64,000 bases of DNA from Hymenobacter sp. PAMC 26628 (GCF_001562275.1 NZ_CP014304.1:2480001-2544000); one strand, 5' to 3'. Numbered from the stretch's first letter, positions 8,518-16,902 are shown. Notes: generated by a model from the letters alone, not told the origin. A program made the numbers and translations.

Positions 8518-9105
8518 ATGAATTTCGAATTTGCAGAACAAATAAATAACGAACTCGAAAAATTTCATTTTAATGAAGCATCTCGCGTTGCTGAGTCGGA
8601 GTTAGAAATAATACCATCAACAGATTTTCATACCATTCTGGAAAAATCAATGAATGTTCAAGCCAAGGAATTAGCAGCTTGGATAGAAAAATTTTACAAA
8701 TCGACGTCTAAGAGTATAAATATAAAAGCTATGTATTTTGAAATGATTGAGTTTGATATTAATACAGATATTTGGAGCATAGATGGATTTGCGTTTGACA
8801 AGGACGGAGGACTTGATTTAAACGATATGGAATGGCTTTGCGATGTAACAGAAGAAACAATGACGAAAAGTGAATTTGTTTTGACTGGCTACGAAGACTT
8901 GCAAAATGCCTTTGAGAACATTACGCTTGACACCGACAATTTACAAAATGCGCGAGACTGGTGTGAACAGCTAATAATTGTGCATTTTATGGAATTAATG
9001 CAAACTACTCATTTGATAGCCAAACAGAATAATTTTGCTTGGGCAAATATTCCGATTTATTTCACAGAACATGCGTATGATTTCATTGTTAAATCAGAAA
9101 ATTAA
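8518..9105 (+). CDS. AT-rich hypothetical protein
   Basis: A 195-residue acidic, soluble protein rich in Asn, Glu, Ile and Lys, without signal peptide or membrane segment. Codon use is strikingly AT-rich compared with the dgt gene before it, which points to recent acquisition from a low-GC Bacteroidota donor. The start ATG at 8518 follows an AT-rich leader. No catalytic motif is evident. Its acidic character and position directly ahead of a toxin-antitoxin pair resemble immunity or defence cargo, but that is inference only. Confidence 0.7.
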   Translation: MNFEFAEQINNELEKFHFNEASRVAESELEIIPSTDFHTILEKSMNVQAKELAAWIEKFYKSTSKSINIKAMYFEMIEFDINTDIWSIDGFAFDKDGGLDLNDMEWLCDVTEETMTKSEFVLTGYEDLQNAFENITLDTDNLQNARDWCEQLIIVHFMELMQTTHLIAKQNNFAWANIPIYFTEHAYDFIVKSEN

Positions 9106-9132
9106 GTACGCAATTTTTCTAAGTATTAGAAT

Positions 9133-9372
9133 ATGGACCTCAAAACCCTAATCACTACCGACCACGACATACTGGGCGGGCAGCCAGTATTTGCCGGCAC
9201 TAGAGTCCCGGTAGGGTCGCTGTTTGACCATCTGGAAGCTGGCGTTTCGCTCGACGAATTTTTAGACGACTTTCCAACGGTAGCCAAGGCGCAAGCGGTG
9301 GCGGTATTAGAAACGGCTAATAAATTTCTGACTTCTACAAACGTCGCGCAATTGTATGAAGCTGCTGCTTGA
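9133..9372 (+). CDS. DUF433 domain protein, probable antitoxin
   Basis: A 79-residue DUF433 protein with the family pattern GGQPVFAGTRVPVGSLFDHLEAG and a C-terminal helix. DUF433 proteins have a winged-helix-like DNA-binding fold and usually precede a DUF5615 PIN-like protein as antitoxin. Its stop overlaps the next gene by 17 bases, so translation is coupled. It probably neutralises the toxin and represses the operon. Composition is intermediate between the AT-rich gene upstream and the host genes. Confidence 0.85.
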   Translation: MDLKTLITTDHDILGGQPVFAGTRVPVGSLFDHLEAGVSLDEFLDDFPTVAKAQAVAVLETANKFLTSTNVAQLYEAAA

Positions 9373-9685
9373 CGAGAACCTGCCGAAGCGACTGAAGCAG
9401 GATTTTCCCGGACACGAAGTATTTACAGTGCGTGACAAGGGATGGAACGGTGTTAAAAACGGCGAACTGCTAAAACTTATGGTAGCCGATGAGTTTCAGG
9501 CATTACTGACGTTCGACAAAAATTTGCAGCACCAGCAGAACTTTAAGAAGTACACGTTGACCGTGTTCGTTCTGAACGCACCCATAAATACCTACGCCGT
9601 TCTGACCAATCTTTCGGGTAAAGTGAGGCAAAAACTATCGCAGGATTCATTGCCAATTGGGCCAATTATTACTTCACTGGCCTGA
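9356..9685 (+). CDS. DUF5615 PIN-like protein, probable toxin
   Basis: A 109-residue PIN-like protein. The N-terminal LLLDENLPKRL carries the first acidic metal ligand (D6), and LLTFDKNL near residue 52 carries a second, as expected for a Mg-dependent ribonuclease fold. It starts inside the DUF433 gene (17-base overlap), the usual antitoxin-first order. It ends 5 bases before the convergent DUF1361 gene with no terminator visible between them. Toxicity and the RNA target are inferred from the family, not shown. Confidence 0.85.
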   Translation: MKLLLDENLPKRLKQDFPGHEVFTVRDKGWNGVKNGELLKLMVADEFQALLTFDKNLQHQQNFKKYTLTVFVLNAPINTYAVLTNLSGKVRQKLSQDSLPIGPIITSLA

Positions 9686-9690
9686 TTTCC

Positions 9691-10359
9691 CTACTCTGCC
9701 TGGGCCCGGCCCAGCACGCGCACGGTCCCGTAGCCCAGCAGCAGGAATGCGCCGAATACCATCGTTACGCCCCAGGTGCGGGGGTAGGCGAAGGGGTGCA
9801 GGAGGCGGTTGAGGATGTCGTAGAAGAGGGTGAGCGGATTAGCCAGGACGTCCCAGGAATTGTAGCGCAGGTAGCGGCCCAGGTAGATGCCGAAGCTGCT
9901 GAGCAGCAGCGCCACCGTGGCGAAGGCCCAGCCGGCCAGGGGCCCCAGGCGCAGGCGCACTAGGGTTTGCATGTCGGCCAGCGAGGCGTAGGCCAGCATC
10001 AGGCCGTTCCAGGCGCAGGAGAGGATGAGAGCCAGGTCGAACCAGAGCGGGGCGTCGGGGCGCTCGTCGAGGTGGAAGAGGTCGGTGACGAGGTAGGGCG
10101 CGTTGGGGAAAAACAGCAGCCACGCCGCGCCCACCGGCAGCAGCAGGCGCGCCCGCAGGGGCCCCTGGGCCAGCCCGAGCAGCGTGCTCAGCGCGTACGG
10201 GATAAGGGCCAGGAAGAGGTTCCAGGCCAGGAACAGGAACCGGATTTGGTGCGTGACGACGACGCGCCCGGCAATCAGGAACAGGCTCAGGCCCACCGAA
10301 GCGGCCAGCACAAACAGCAGCGTGACCCGCGTGCGGGTGAAGGGCAAGGTGGGCTCCAT
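9691..10359 (-). CDS. DUF1361 integral membrane protein
   Basis: A 222-residue protein with six to seven hydrophobic helices and the DUF1361 pattern FFPNAPYLVTDLFHL in its middle, followed by a Trp- and Asp-containing segment (WFDLAL). Function of the family is unknown. The ATG at 10357-10359 is favoured because a perfect -7 box lies only five bases upstream; the longer reading would cross that promoter and a direct repeat. It is divergent from the cation exporter gene. Confidence 0.85.
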   Translation of the reverse strand: MEPTLPFTRTRVTLLFVLAASVGLSLFLIAGRVVVTHQIRFLFLAWNLFLALIPYALSTLLGLAQGPLRARLLLPVGAAWLLFFPNAPYLVTDLFHLDERPDAPLWFDLALILSCAWNGLMLAYASLADMQTLVRLRLGPLAGWAFATVALLLSSFGIYLGRYLRYNSWDVLANPLTLFYDILNRLLHPFAYPRTWGVTMVFGAFLLLGYGTVRVLGRAQAE

Positions 10360-10364
10360 GCCGG

Positions 10365-10372
10365 CAAAAGTA
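10365..10372 (-). promoter_or_regulatory. -7 box (TACTTTTG) of the DUF1361 gene
   Basis: Perfect TAnnTTTG on the minus strand, five bases from the ATG, so the transcript is probably leaderless. The first copy of a 30-bp direct repeat begins three bases upstream. Confidence 0.7.
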
Positions 10373-10374
10373 CG

Positions 10375-10470
10375 GCCCGGGGCCCCCAGGGGTATCAAGG
10401 AAACTTTTCTAAGCGGCTGCGTGAGACGCCCTTCTCCGTTGCCCGGGGCCCCCAGGAGTACCAAAGAAAC
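10375..10470. repeat. Two 30-bp direct repeats, 66 bp apart
   Basis: Copies 10375-10404 and 10441-10470 begin GCCCGGGGCCCCCAGG and match at 27 of 30 positions. They lie upstream of the DUF1361 promoter in the 307-base spacer to the cation exporter. They could be operator sites or remnants of a dispersed element. The rest of the spacer holds the inverted repeat at 10507-10560 and no further gene. Confidence 0.7.
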
Positions 10471-10506
10471 CCGTTGAACATCATGCCCATCTGGCGTCCG
10501 CGCAGC

Positions 10507-10589
10507 CGAAGCATCTCTCTTGCGCAAGTAATTATTTACTGCCGCAGTGGAGATGCTTCGACTCCACTTCGTTCCGCTCAGCATGACAG
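10507..10589. repeat. Degenerate copy of the CGAAGCATCTC inverted-repeat family
   Basis: Arms 10507-10517 and 10550-10560 read CGAAGCATCTC and its reverse complement. The right side continues into GCTCAGCATGAC at about 10577-10588, the outer end of the family seen intact at 13755-13839. The matching left outer end is lost, so this is a partly decayed copy. Confidence 0.65.
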
Positions 10590-10666
10590 TTCATGGGGGT
10601 TTCTCTACCCGGCTCCCAACCCCCGCAGCAGGCGCGCGTACCAGGCGTTCATTCAATCTTCATTTT

Positions 10667-11587
10667 ATGGCGGGTAGCTCTTCCTCCAAAACCGTGGTGT
10701 ACGGGGCCATTGGGGCCAACGTGGCCATTGCCGTGGCCAAGTTTGTGGCGGCGTTTTTCACCGGCAGCGCGGCCATGCTCTCCGAGAGCATCCACTCGCT
10801 GGTGGACAGCGGCAACGGGCTGCTGATTTTGCTGGGCCTGGCCCGCAGCGCTCGGCCGGCCGACGACGAGCACCCGTTTGGGCACGGCAAGGAGCTGTAT
10901 TTCTGGACGATGATCGTGGCCGTGCTCATCTTCGCGGTGGGCGGCGGCATCTCGCTCTACGAGGGCTGGATTCACATCCAAAAGCCCGCGCCCCTCTCCG
11001 ACCCCACCTGGAACTACTGGGTGCTGGGCCTGGCCGTGGTGTTCGAGGGCGTGGCCTTCACCCTGGCCTACCGCGAGTTCAACAAAACGCGCGGCGACGC
11101 CGGTTTCTGGCAGGCCCTGCGCGCCAGCCGCGACCCGGCCGTGTACGCCATTTTGCTCGAAGACTTGGCCGCGCTCGTGGGCCTGCTGATTGCGCTGGCG
11201 GGCGTGTTTTTCGGGCATTTGCTCAACAACCCGTACCTCGACGGCAGCGCGTCGCTGGCCATCGGGGTGCTGCTGATTGGCATGGCCGTGTTCATGCTGA
11301 CGGAAACCCGCGGCCTGCTGGTGGGCGAGGGCGTGGACGCAGCCACCCTGGCCAGCCTGCGCGCCCTGGCCGCCGCCGAGCCCGCGGTGGCGCGCCTGCA
11401 CCCGCCGCTCTCAATGTACCTGGGGCCCCAGGAAGCCATTTTGGCCCTCGACGTGCGCTTCCGGCCCGAGCTGTCGGCCGAGGAAACCGTGGCCGCCACC
11501 GCCCGGCTGGAGCACGCCATCCGGGCCAAGCACCCCGAGTTCACGCGCATTTTTGTGGAGGCCACGGCGGCGGCGGCAAAGGGTTAA
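10667..11587 (+). CDS. Cation diffusion facilitator family transporter
   Basis: Inner-membrane exporter of divalent cations (Zn, Co, Fe or Mn) driven by proton exchange. The 306-residue protein has six predicted helices. The first carries AMLSESIHSLVD with metal-ligand candidates H43 and D47, followed by the loop HPFGHGKE. A second site with E and D occurs in LLEDLAALVG. The C-terminal cytoplasmic domain is about 80 residues, as normal. The ATG at 10667 gives MAGSSSSKTVVYGAIGAN; a longer reading crosses repeat DNA. The metal cannot be fixed from sequence. Confidence 0.92.
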   Translation: MAGSSSSKTVVYGAIGANVAIAVAKFVAAFFTGSAAMLSESIHSLVDSGNGLLILLGLARSARPADDEHPFGHGKELYFWTMIVAVLIFAVGGGISLYEGWIHIQKPAPLSDPTWNYWVLGLAVVFEGVAFTLAYREFNKTRGDAGFWQALRASRDPAVYAILLEDLAALVGLLIALAGVFFGHLLNNPYLDGSASLAIGVLLIGMAVFMLTETRGLLVGEGVDAATLASLRALAAAEPAVARLHPPLSMYLGPQEAILALDVRFRPELSAEETVAATARLEHAIRAKHPEFTRIFVEATAAAAKG

Positions 11588-11646
11588 CGGGAACCTCACG
11601 AGGCCCCTGCGGCACCCTGCGGCAATAACGGCCCCCGGGCCCTGCG

Positions 11647-11654
11647 TACTTTTG
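11647..11654 (+). promoter_or_regulatory. -7 box (TACTTTTG) ahead of the TPR/periplasmic-binding protein gene
   Basis: Perfect TAnnTTTG, giving a leader of about 20 bases to the ATG at 11680. Confidence 0.7.
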
Positions 11655-11679
11655 TGGGCCCACTCACCCCGCGCTGCCC

Positions 11680-13734
11680 ATGCCCTTTGCTTTTACCCGC
11701 CGGTTTCGGCTGCCACGCCTGCTGCTGGGGGCCCTGTTGCCGCTGGCCGTGGCTGCCCAAACGCCCACGACTGCAACGACTGTAAAGGCTGGCGCGGCAA
11801 AGCCGGCCGCTAAAACCGCGGTCAAGACGGCCGTTGGCACGGCGGCCACGGCCAGGCTGGTCCCCGGTGCTTCCACCGCAGCTAAGCCCACCGCCGGTAC
11901 TTCCGCTATTACCAAGCCTACTGCCGCCACTTCCACTGCTGCCAAACCGTCCGCCGGCAATTCTACTGTTGCTAAGCCTGCTACCGGCAGCGCCGCCACT
12001 GCCAAGCCCACCGCCGGCGCTAGTGCCGCGGCCAAACCTACCGTTGCCAAGCCCACCGCCGCTAAGCCTGCTACTGCCAAGCCCGCCGGCCGGACGGGTA
12101 GCCCGGACGCGCACTACCGGGCTGGCAAAGTGCAGCTCGACCAGGGCCAGTACGCCGCGGCGCTGCTTGAGTTAGAACCCCTGGCCCAGCCCGGGGCCCG
12201 CTTCGCGCACGCCGCCGATGCGGCCTACCTCACCGCCGTGGCCAATGCCCGCTTGCGGCAGTGGGCCGACGCCGAGCAGCTCCTCAACCTGCTGCGCGCC
12301 GAGTACCCCGCCTACCCTAACCTCAACGAGGCGCTGCTGCTGCAAGGCCAGGTATCATTGGAGCAGGGCGACTACGACACGGCCCTGAAAACGCTGGGGG
12401 CCCTACCCGCCGACTTCGGCCCTGCCCGCGACGCGCTGAAGGCCAGCTACCTGCCCCGCCTCAACGACCGCGGCACCTGGCAGCGCCTGCTGCGCCGCAC
12501 CCCCGACGACGCCGCCCTGGCCCGCGCCTACGCCGACCGCCTGGCCGTGCCCAACGGCTTCGGCACGGAGGCCGACCGGCCCCAGCTCGACGAGCTCGTC
12601 GCCAAGTTTGGCCTCGACGCGGCCCGCTACGCCGGGCCCCTGGGGCCCCGGGTGGTGGCCCGCGCCACGGCCCGCAAAACCAGCTACAACGTGGCCGTGC
12701 TGCTGCCCTTCGAGCTCGACGACCCGAGCTGGCAGAAGCAGCGCAAAAACCAGTTCGTGACCGACCTCTACGCCGGCCTGCGCCTGGCCCAGGACTCGCT
12801 CCAGCGGGCCGGCCACCCGGTGCAGCTCTTTGCCTACGACACGGGGGCCGACACCCTGGGGCTGAAGCAGGTGCTGGCCCTGCCCGAGCTGGCCGGTATG
12901 GATTTGCTGATTGGGCCGGTGTACAAGTCGGGCGCTAAGCTGCTGGCCCGCTACGCCCAGGACCACCAGATTGTGTGCGTGAACCCGCTCTCGCAGGACG
13001 GCGACCTGGTGCTCGACAACCCCTGGCACTACCTCAACAGCCCCGGCGCAGCTACCCAGGGCCGGCTGGCGGCGCAGTTCGCCGCCGATGCCTTTGGCAT
13101 TGGCCGCCCGGCCGTGCTGCTGCACGAAGACAGCCACGACGAAACCATTTTCGCCGACGCCTACCAAGCCACGTTTGAGGCCCTGGGCGGCAAGGTCAGC
13201 GCCCGCCGCCGCTTCAACCCCGACGTGGACGAGAGCCTGGCCGCCGCCAGCGCCGGCCTCGACCTGGCCGGCACCGGCCACCTCGTGGTGGCGTCCGACG
13301 ACCGCAAGGCGGGGCCCTATTTCCTGGGTGTGCAGCGCGCCGCGCCGGCCGCCACCCGCCCGCCACTGCTGGCCTCGGGTGCCTGGCTCGACAACCCGCG
13401 CCTCGACCCCAGCCAGCTCAACGGGCCGGGCATTTACTTCGTGCAGCCCAAGTACATCGACGAGGGGGCCCTGGGCTACCGGCGTTTCCGGCAGCTGTAC
13501 TTGCAGCGCCAGCACCTGCCGCCCACCGCCTACGCCGGCCAGGGCTTCGACATGCTCCTGTTTTTTGGCAACGCGCTGGCCGAATTTGGCCCCGCGTTTC
13601 AGCCCGGCCTGGCCACCGACGCGCCCGCCCCGGGGGCCGTGTTCCAGGGCTACGCCTACCCCAGCGGCTTCCGCGACAACCAAGTGGTGCCCATCACCAA
13701 ACTCGACGGCCTGGAGATGCACGTGGTAAAGTAG
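11680..13734 (+). CDS. TPR and periplasmic-binding-fold protein with low-complexity linker
   Basis: A 684-residue exported protein. It has a basic start and hydrophobic segment ending AVAAQ (signal peptide), then about 110 residues of Ala/Lys/Pro/Thr-rich sequence made of decapeptide-like repeats around KPTAG. TPR-like helices follow at about 145-260 (GKVQLDQGQYAAALLELEPL and similar). From about 345 a type 1 periplasmic-binding domain begins (YNVAVLLPFELDD) and runs to the end. This resembles LpoA-like or ABC amino-acid-binding proteins used in Bacteroidota envelope assembly. No permease is adjacent, so ABC transport is unlikely to be its main job. Confidence 0.8.
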   Translation: MPFAFTRRFRLPRLLLGALLPLAVAAQTPTTATTVKAGAAKPAAKTAVKTAVGTAATARLVPGASTAAKPTAGTSAITKPTAATSTAAKPSAGNSTVAKPATGSAATAKPTAGASAAAKPTVAKPTAAKPATAKPAGRTGSPDAHYRAGKVQLDQGQYAAALLELEPLAQPGARFAHAADAAYLTAVANARLRQWADAEQLLNLLRAEYPAYPNLNEALLLQGQVSLEQGDYDTALKTLGALPADFGPARDALKASYLPRLNDRGTWQRLLRRTPDDAALARAYADRLAVPNGFGTEADRPQLDELVAKFGLDAARYAGPLGPRVVARATARKTSYNVAVLLPFELDDPSWQKQRKNQFVTDLYAGLRLAQDSLQRAGHPVQLFAYDTGADTLGLKQVLALPELAGMDLLIGPVYKSGAKLLARYAQDHQIVCVNPLSQDGDLVLDNPWHYLNSPGAATQGRLAAQFAADAFGIGRPAVLLHEDSHDETIFADAYQATFEALGGKVSARRRFNPDVDESLAAASAGLDLAGTGHLVVASDDRKAGPYFLGVQRAAPAATRPPLLASGAWLDNPRLDPSQLNGPGIYFVQPKYIDEGALGYRRFRQLYLQRQHLPPTAYAGQGFDMLLFFGNALAEFGPAFQPGLATDAPAPGAVFQGYAYPSGFRDNQVVPITKLDGLEMHVVK
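11762..12091 (+). repeat. Degenerate 30-bp tandem repeat encoding an Ala/Lys/Pro/Thr linker
   Basis: Coding repeats with units resembling AAKPTAGTSA, then ITKPTAATST, AAKPSAGNST, VAKPATGSAA and TAKPTAGASA, followed by a compact KPT/KPA run. Such arrays change length by slippage and make flexible, positively charged linkers. Confidence 0.8.
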
Positions 13735-13754
13735 CACCGCGCGGTCATTAAGCA

Positions 13755-13839
13755 GTCATGCTGAGCCTGTCGAAGCATCTCTCCCGCTAAGTAACTCATT
13801 ACTGCTGCGGGAGAGATGCTTCGACAGGCTCAGCATGAC
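13755..13839. repeat. Perfect 33-bp inverted repeat (TCATGCTGAGC family)
   Basis: Arms 13755-13787 and 13807-13839 are exact reverse complements with a 19-base loop. The arm begins GTCATGCTGAGCCTGTCGAA and ends in CTCTCCCGC. Related copies are at 43309-43394 and, degenerate, at 10507-10589. It sits between two genes on the plus strand and may end transcription of the upstream one. Confidence 0.92.
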
Positions 13840-13913
13840 CGCCTAAAGCAAGTAGAAACCTCGAACCCAAACGGCATCCCGTGGCTTATTAAATAAACTG
13901 CCAACCGAATTCC

Positions 13914-15212
13914 ATGCTAAACCAAACGACTTCCGACGCCCTTTTTGCCCAGGCCAAAGACCTGATTCCGGGGGGCGTCAACTCGCCGGTGCGGGCCTTC
14001 CGCTCGGTGGGCGGCACGCCGGTGTTCATGCAGAGCGCCGCCGGCGCCTGGCTCACCGACGTGGACGGCAACCGCTACGTCGATTTTATCAACTCCTGGG
14101 GCCCCATGATTTTGGGCCACGCCCCGGCCGTGGTGCTCGACGCCGTGCGCGCCGCCCTGCCCCACTCGCTCAGCTTTGGGGCCCCCACGCGCCGCGAAAG
14201 CGAGCTGGCCCAGCTCATCACCGAAATGGTGCCCAGCATTGAAAAAGTGCGGCTCGTGAACTCCGGCACCGAGGCCTGCATGTCGGCCATCCGGGTGGCG
14301 CGGGGCTACACGGGGCGGGCCAAAATCCTCAAGTTTGAGGGCTGCTACCACGGCCACGCCGACGCTTTCCTTATTGCGGCCGGCTCGGGGGCCCTCACCC
14401 TGGGCACGCCCGACTCGGCCGGCGTCACGGCCGGCGTGGCCCAGGACACCCTCACGGTGCCCTACAACGACCTGCCCGCCCTGCAAGCCGCCGTGGCCGC
14501 CAACCCCGGCCAAATCGCCGCCATTATCCTGGAGCCCGTGGTGGGCAACATGGGCCTGGTGGCCCCGCAGGAAGGGTATTTGCCGGCCCTGCGCGCCCTG
14601 TGCACCGCGCATGGCATCGTACTGATTTTTGACGAAGTGATGACCGGCTTCCGCCTGGCGCCCGGCGGGGCCCAGGAGCTGTTTGGCATCGTGCCGGACC
14701 TGACGACGCTGGGCAAAATCATCGGCGGGGGCCTGCCGGTGGGGGCCTACGGCGGCCGCGCCGACATCATGAACCAGGTGGCCCCGGCCGGCAAGGTGTA
14801 CCAGGCCGGCACGCTCTCGGGCAACCCGCTGGCCACCGCCGCCGGCCTGGCCCAGTTGCGCCACCTGCACGAAAACCCCGAACTGTACGCCCAGCTCGAC
14901 GCCACCACCGCCCGCCTGGCCGACGGCACCCGCCAAATCGCTCAGGAATTAGGCCTCCACTACACCGTAAACCGGGTGGGCTCCATGTTCAGTCTGTTCT
15001 TCACGGCAGCCCCGGTGCACAACCTCGAAGACGCCAAGCAGTGCGACCTGCCCGCCTTCGGCCGCTACTTCCACGCCATGCTGGAGCGCGGCATCTACCT
15101 GGCGCCCTCGCAGTTCGAGGCCCTGTTCATCTCCACGGCCATCACCGAAGAGTTGGTGGACAAGTACCTTAGCGCCTGCCGCGAATCGCTGATAATAGCC
15201 CACGGCTTGTAG
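13914..15212 (+). CDS. hemL: Glutamate-1-semialdehyde 2,1-aminomutase
   Basis: PLP enzyme that converts glutamate 1-semialdehyde to 5-aminolevulinate in the C5 heme pathway, in the cytoplasm. The 432-residue protein has the family features SFGAPTRRESELA, the GCYHGHADAFL segment, IFDEVMTGFR (PLP-contacting Asp) and the Schiff-base lysine K268 in TTLGKIIGGGLPVGA. The start MLNQTTSDALFAQA fits the family. It is flanked by inverted repeats on both sides, so it is probably transcribed alone. Confidence 0.97.
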   Translation: MLNQTTSDALFAQAKDLIPGGVNSPVRAFRSVGGTPVFMQSAAGAWLTDVDGNRYVDFINSWGPMILGHAPAVVLDAVRAALPHSLSFGAPTRRESELAQLITEMVPSIEKVRLVNSGTEACMSAIRVARGYTGRAKILKFEGCYHGHADAFLIAAGSGALTLGTPDSAGVTAGVAQDTLTVPYNDLPALQAAVAANPGQIAAIILEPVVGNMGLVAPQEGYLPALRALCTAHGIVLIFDEVMTGFRLAPGGAQELFGIVPDLTTLGKIIGGGLPVGAYGGRADIMNQVAPAGKVYQAGTLSGNPLATAAGLAQLRHLHENPELYAQLDATTARLADGTRQIAQELGLHYTVNRVGSMFSLFFTAAPVHNLEDAKQCDLPAFGRYFHAMLERGIYLAPSQFEALFISTAITEELVDKYLSACRESLIIAHGL

Positions 15213-15260
15213 CGCGCCGCACCGCCGAAACGAGGCCCCGTCCGGGGCCCCGCGCCCGAG

Positions 15261-15304
15261 AAAGGTTCGCAAATGCTTCCTACCGGCGGCGTTTGCGAAC
15301 CTTT
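15261..15304 (+). terminator. Hairpin after hemL
   Basis: Thirteen-base perfect arms (AAAGGTTCGCAAA and its complement) around an 18-base loop. There is no long T-run, so termination may be weak. Confidence 0.6.
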
Positions 15305-15360
15305 CCCATTTAAAGTGTGCGAACTTTGCGCCACGAATTCTTGCGCGTTGCCCTTTGCTT

Positions 15361-16287
15361 ATGCTGAAAATTAAATTCCTCGCGCTGCTCCTGCTGCTCG
15401 CTCCGCTGGCCCAGGCCCAGACGCCCGCCCAGGCCAACAAGGCGCTGTTCGACAAGACGGTGGACGAGTTGAACTTCCGCACCTTCGAAACGGTGTACGA
15501 CAAGTCCTTCACCCGCGGCAAGTTCCCGGTGACGCTGCGCACCGCCGCCGCCCGCCGGCAGTTCGACCAGTTCGGCGACAACGCCGCGCTCAAGAAGCTG
15601 TTCCAGAACTACAACGCCAGCGCCGAGCACTACAAAAACCGCTTCGGCACCGGCCCTATGTCGCTGGCCGAGTTCAACAAGCAGCTCAACAGCATCCTGC
15701 GCGACCGCAACTTTGAGTTCTTCATCCACGGCCTGCCCCGCGACGAGCGGGTGGCCCTGGTGCGGGCCGAAGAGCGCCTCATCAAGCAGGCCGACGCCCA
15801 GTTCAACGCCGCCGGGGCCCCCGCCGACGCAGCCGCCGTGGCCCCCGACGCCGAGGGTCCCATGGCCGCTCCCCTCACCACCAACGACGACGCCCGAGCC
15901 GCCCCTACCGCCGAAACCGCCGAAACCACCACTGGGGCCCCGGCCGCCACCGGCGACGATTCGGCCGTGGCTACGCCCCAGCCCGAGGGCCCCGCTCCGC
16001 GCCACAACTGGCTCGACTACCTCACGTTTCTGCTCAGCCTGAGCAGCTTCCTGCTGCTGCTGCACCTGGTGCTCAACGTCATCCCGGGCCTCCAGCGCCG
16101 CATCGACTACTTAGCCCCGGAGGGCGAGCCCGAGCCCGACGTGGCCCCGCCCGCCCCGGGGCGCAGCCTGCTCAGCCGCCTGCGCGACGCCCGCCCCAAG
16201 CCCCTGCGCGACGACCACTACGGCGATGACGACGAGGACGAAGCGCCCGACAGCGACGTGGGCCCCCAGCGGCCCGGCCACGAGTAG
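15361..16287 (+). CDS. Secreted or membrane-anchored hypothetical protein
   Basis: A 308-residue protein with signal peptide MLKIKFLALLLLLAPLAQAQ. A predicted helical periplasmic domain covers about 21-150, then an Ala/Pro/Thr/Glu-rich linker (about 155-215), one transmembrane helix near 222-243 (FLLSLSSFLLLLHLVLNVI) and an acidic tail (DDDEDEAPDSD). The ATG at 15361 is used rather than a TTG two codons earlier. No family is recognised. The arrangement is that of an envelope protein with a cytoplasmic acidic tail. Neighbours hemL and dcd give no functional hint. Confidence 0.75.
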   Translation: MLKIKFLALLLLLAPLAQAQTPAQANKALFDKTVDELNFRTFETVYDKSFTRGKFPVTLRTAAARRQFDQFGDNAALKKLFQNYNASAEHYKNRFGTGPMSLAEFNKQLNSILRDRNFEFFIHGLPRDERVALVRAEERLIKQADAQFNAAGAPADAAAVAPDAEGPMAAPLTTNDDARAAPTAETAETTTGAPAATGDDSAVATPQPEGPAPRHNWLDYLTFLLSLSSFLLLLHLVLNVIPGLQRRIDYLAPEGEPEPDVAPPAPGRSLLSRLRDARPKPLRDDHYGDDDEDEAPDSDVGPQRPGHE

Positions 16288-16362
16288 CCGCGCTTTTTAC
16301 CTTCTGATTCCATCCTGCGGCGGGGCCCTACGCCGTCCACCCACCTTTTTTCCTGCCCCGTT

Positions 16363-16902
16363 TTGATCCTGACCGACCAGCAAATCCTTGCCGAAATTGA
16401 GAAAGGCACCATCGTCATCGAGCCCTTCGACCGCAGCTGCCTCGGCACCAATTCGTACGACGTGCACCTGGGCCGCTACCTGGCCACCTACCGCGACGCG
16501 GTGCTGGACGCGCGCCGCCACAACGAAATCGACACCTTCGAGATGGACGCCACCGAGGGCTTCGTGCTTCAGCCGGGCCAACTATACTTGGGCGTGACGG
16601 CCGAGTATACCGAAACCCACGCCACCGTGCCTTTCCTCGAGGGCAAGAGCAGCGTGGGCCGCCTGGGCATCGACATCCACGCCACAGCGGGCAAGGGCGA
16701 CGTGGGCTTTTGCAACCACTGGACGCTGGAAATCAGCGTGTCGGTGCCCGTGCGTGTGTACCCCGGCATGCCCATTGGGCAGCTCATCTACTTCCTGGTG
16801 CAGGGCGAAGTGGCCACCCTCTACAACCGCAAGCCCAGCGCCAAGTACAACCACCGCACCGACCGGCCGGTGGAGTCAATGATGTGGCAAAACACTTTTT
16901 AA
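16363..16902 (+). CDS. dcd: dCTP deaminase, TTG start
   Basis: Converts dCTP to dUTP for thymidylate synthesis. The 179-residue protein contains the family motif EGKSSVGRLG (catalytic Arg), the HATAGKGDVGFCNHWTLEIS region carrying the catalytic Glu, and the C-terminal KYNHRTDRP lid that covers the nucleotide. The Bacteroidota form starts MIL(S/T)D; here the first codon is TTG at 16363 and no in-frame ATG exists nearby. No Shine-Dalgarno sequence is present, which is normal for this phylum. Confidence 0.95.
   Translation: MILTDQQILAEIEKGTIVIEPFDRSCLGTNSYDVHLGRYLATYRDAVLDARRHNEIDTFEMDATEGFVLQPGQLYLGVTAEYTETHATVPFLEGKSSVGRLGIDIHATAGKGDVGFCNHWTLEISVSVPVRVYPGMPIGQLIYFLVQGEVATLYNRKPSAKYNHRTDRPVESMMWQNTF

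Noticed and set aside
11762..12091. CRISPR-like array
   Set aside because: The repeats are coding, contiguous and degenerate, without unique spacers of constant length.
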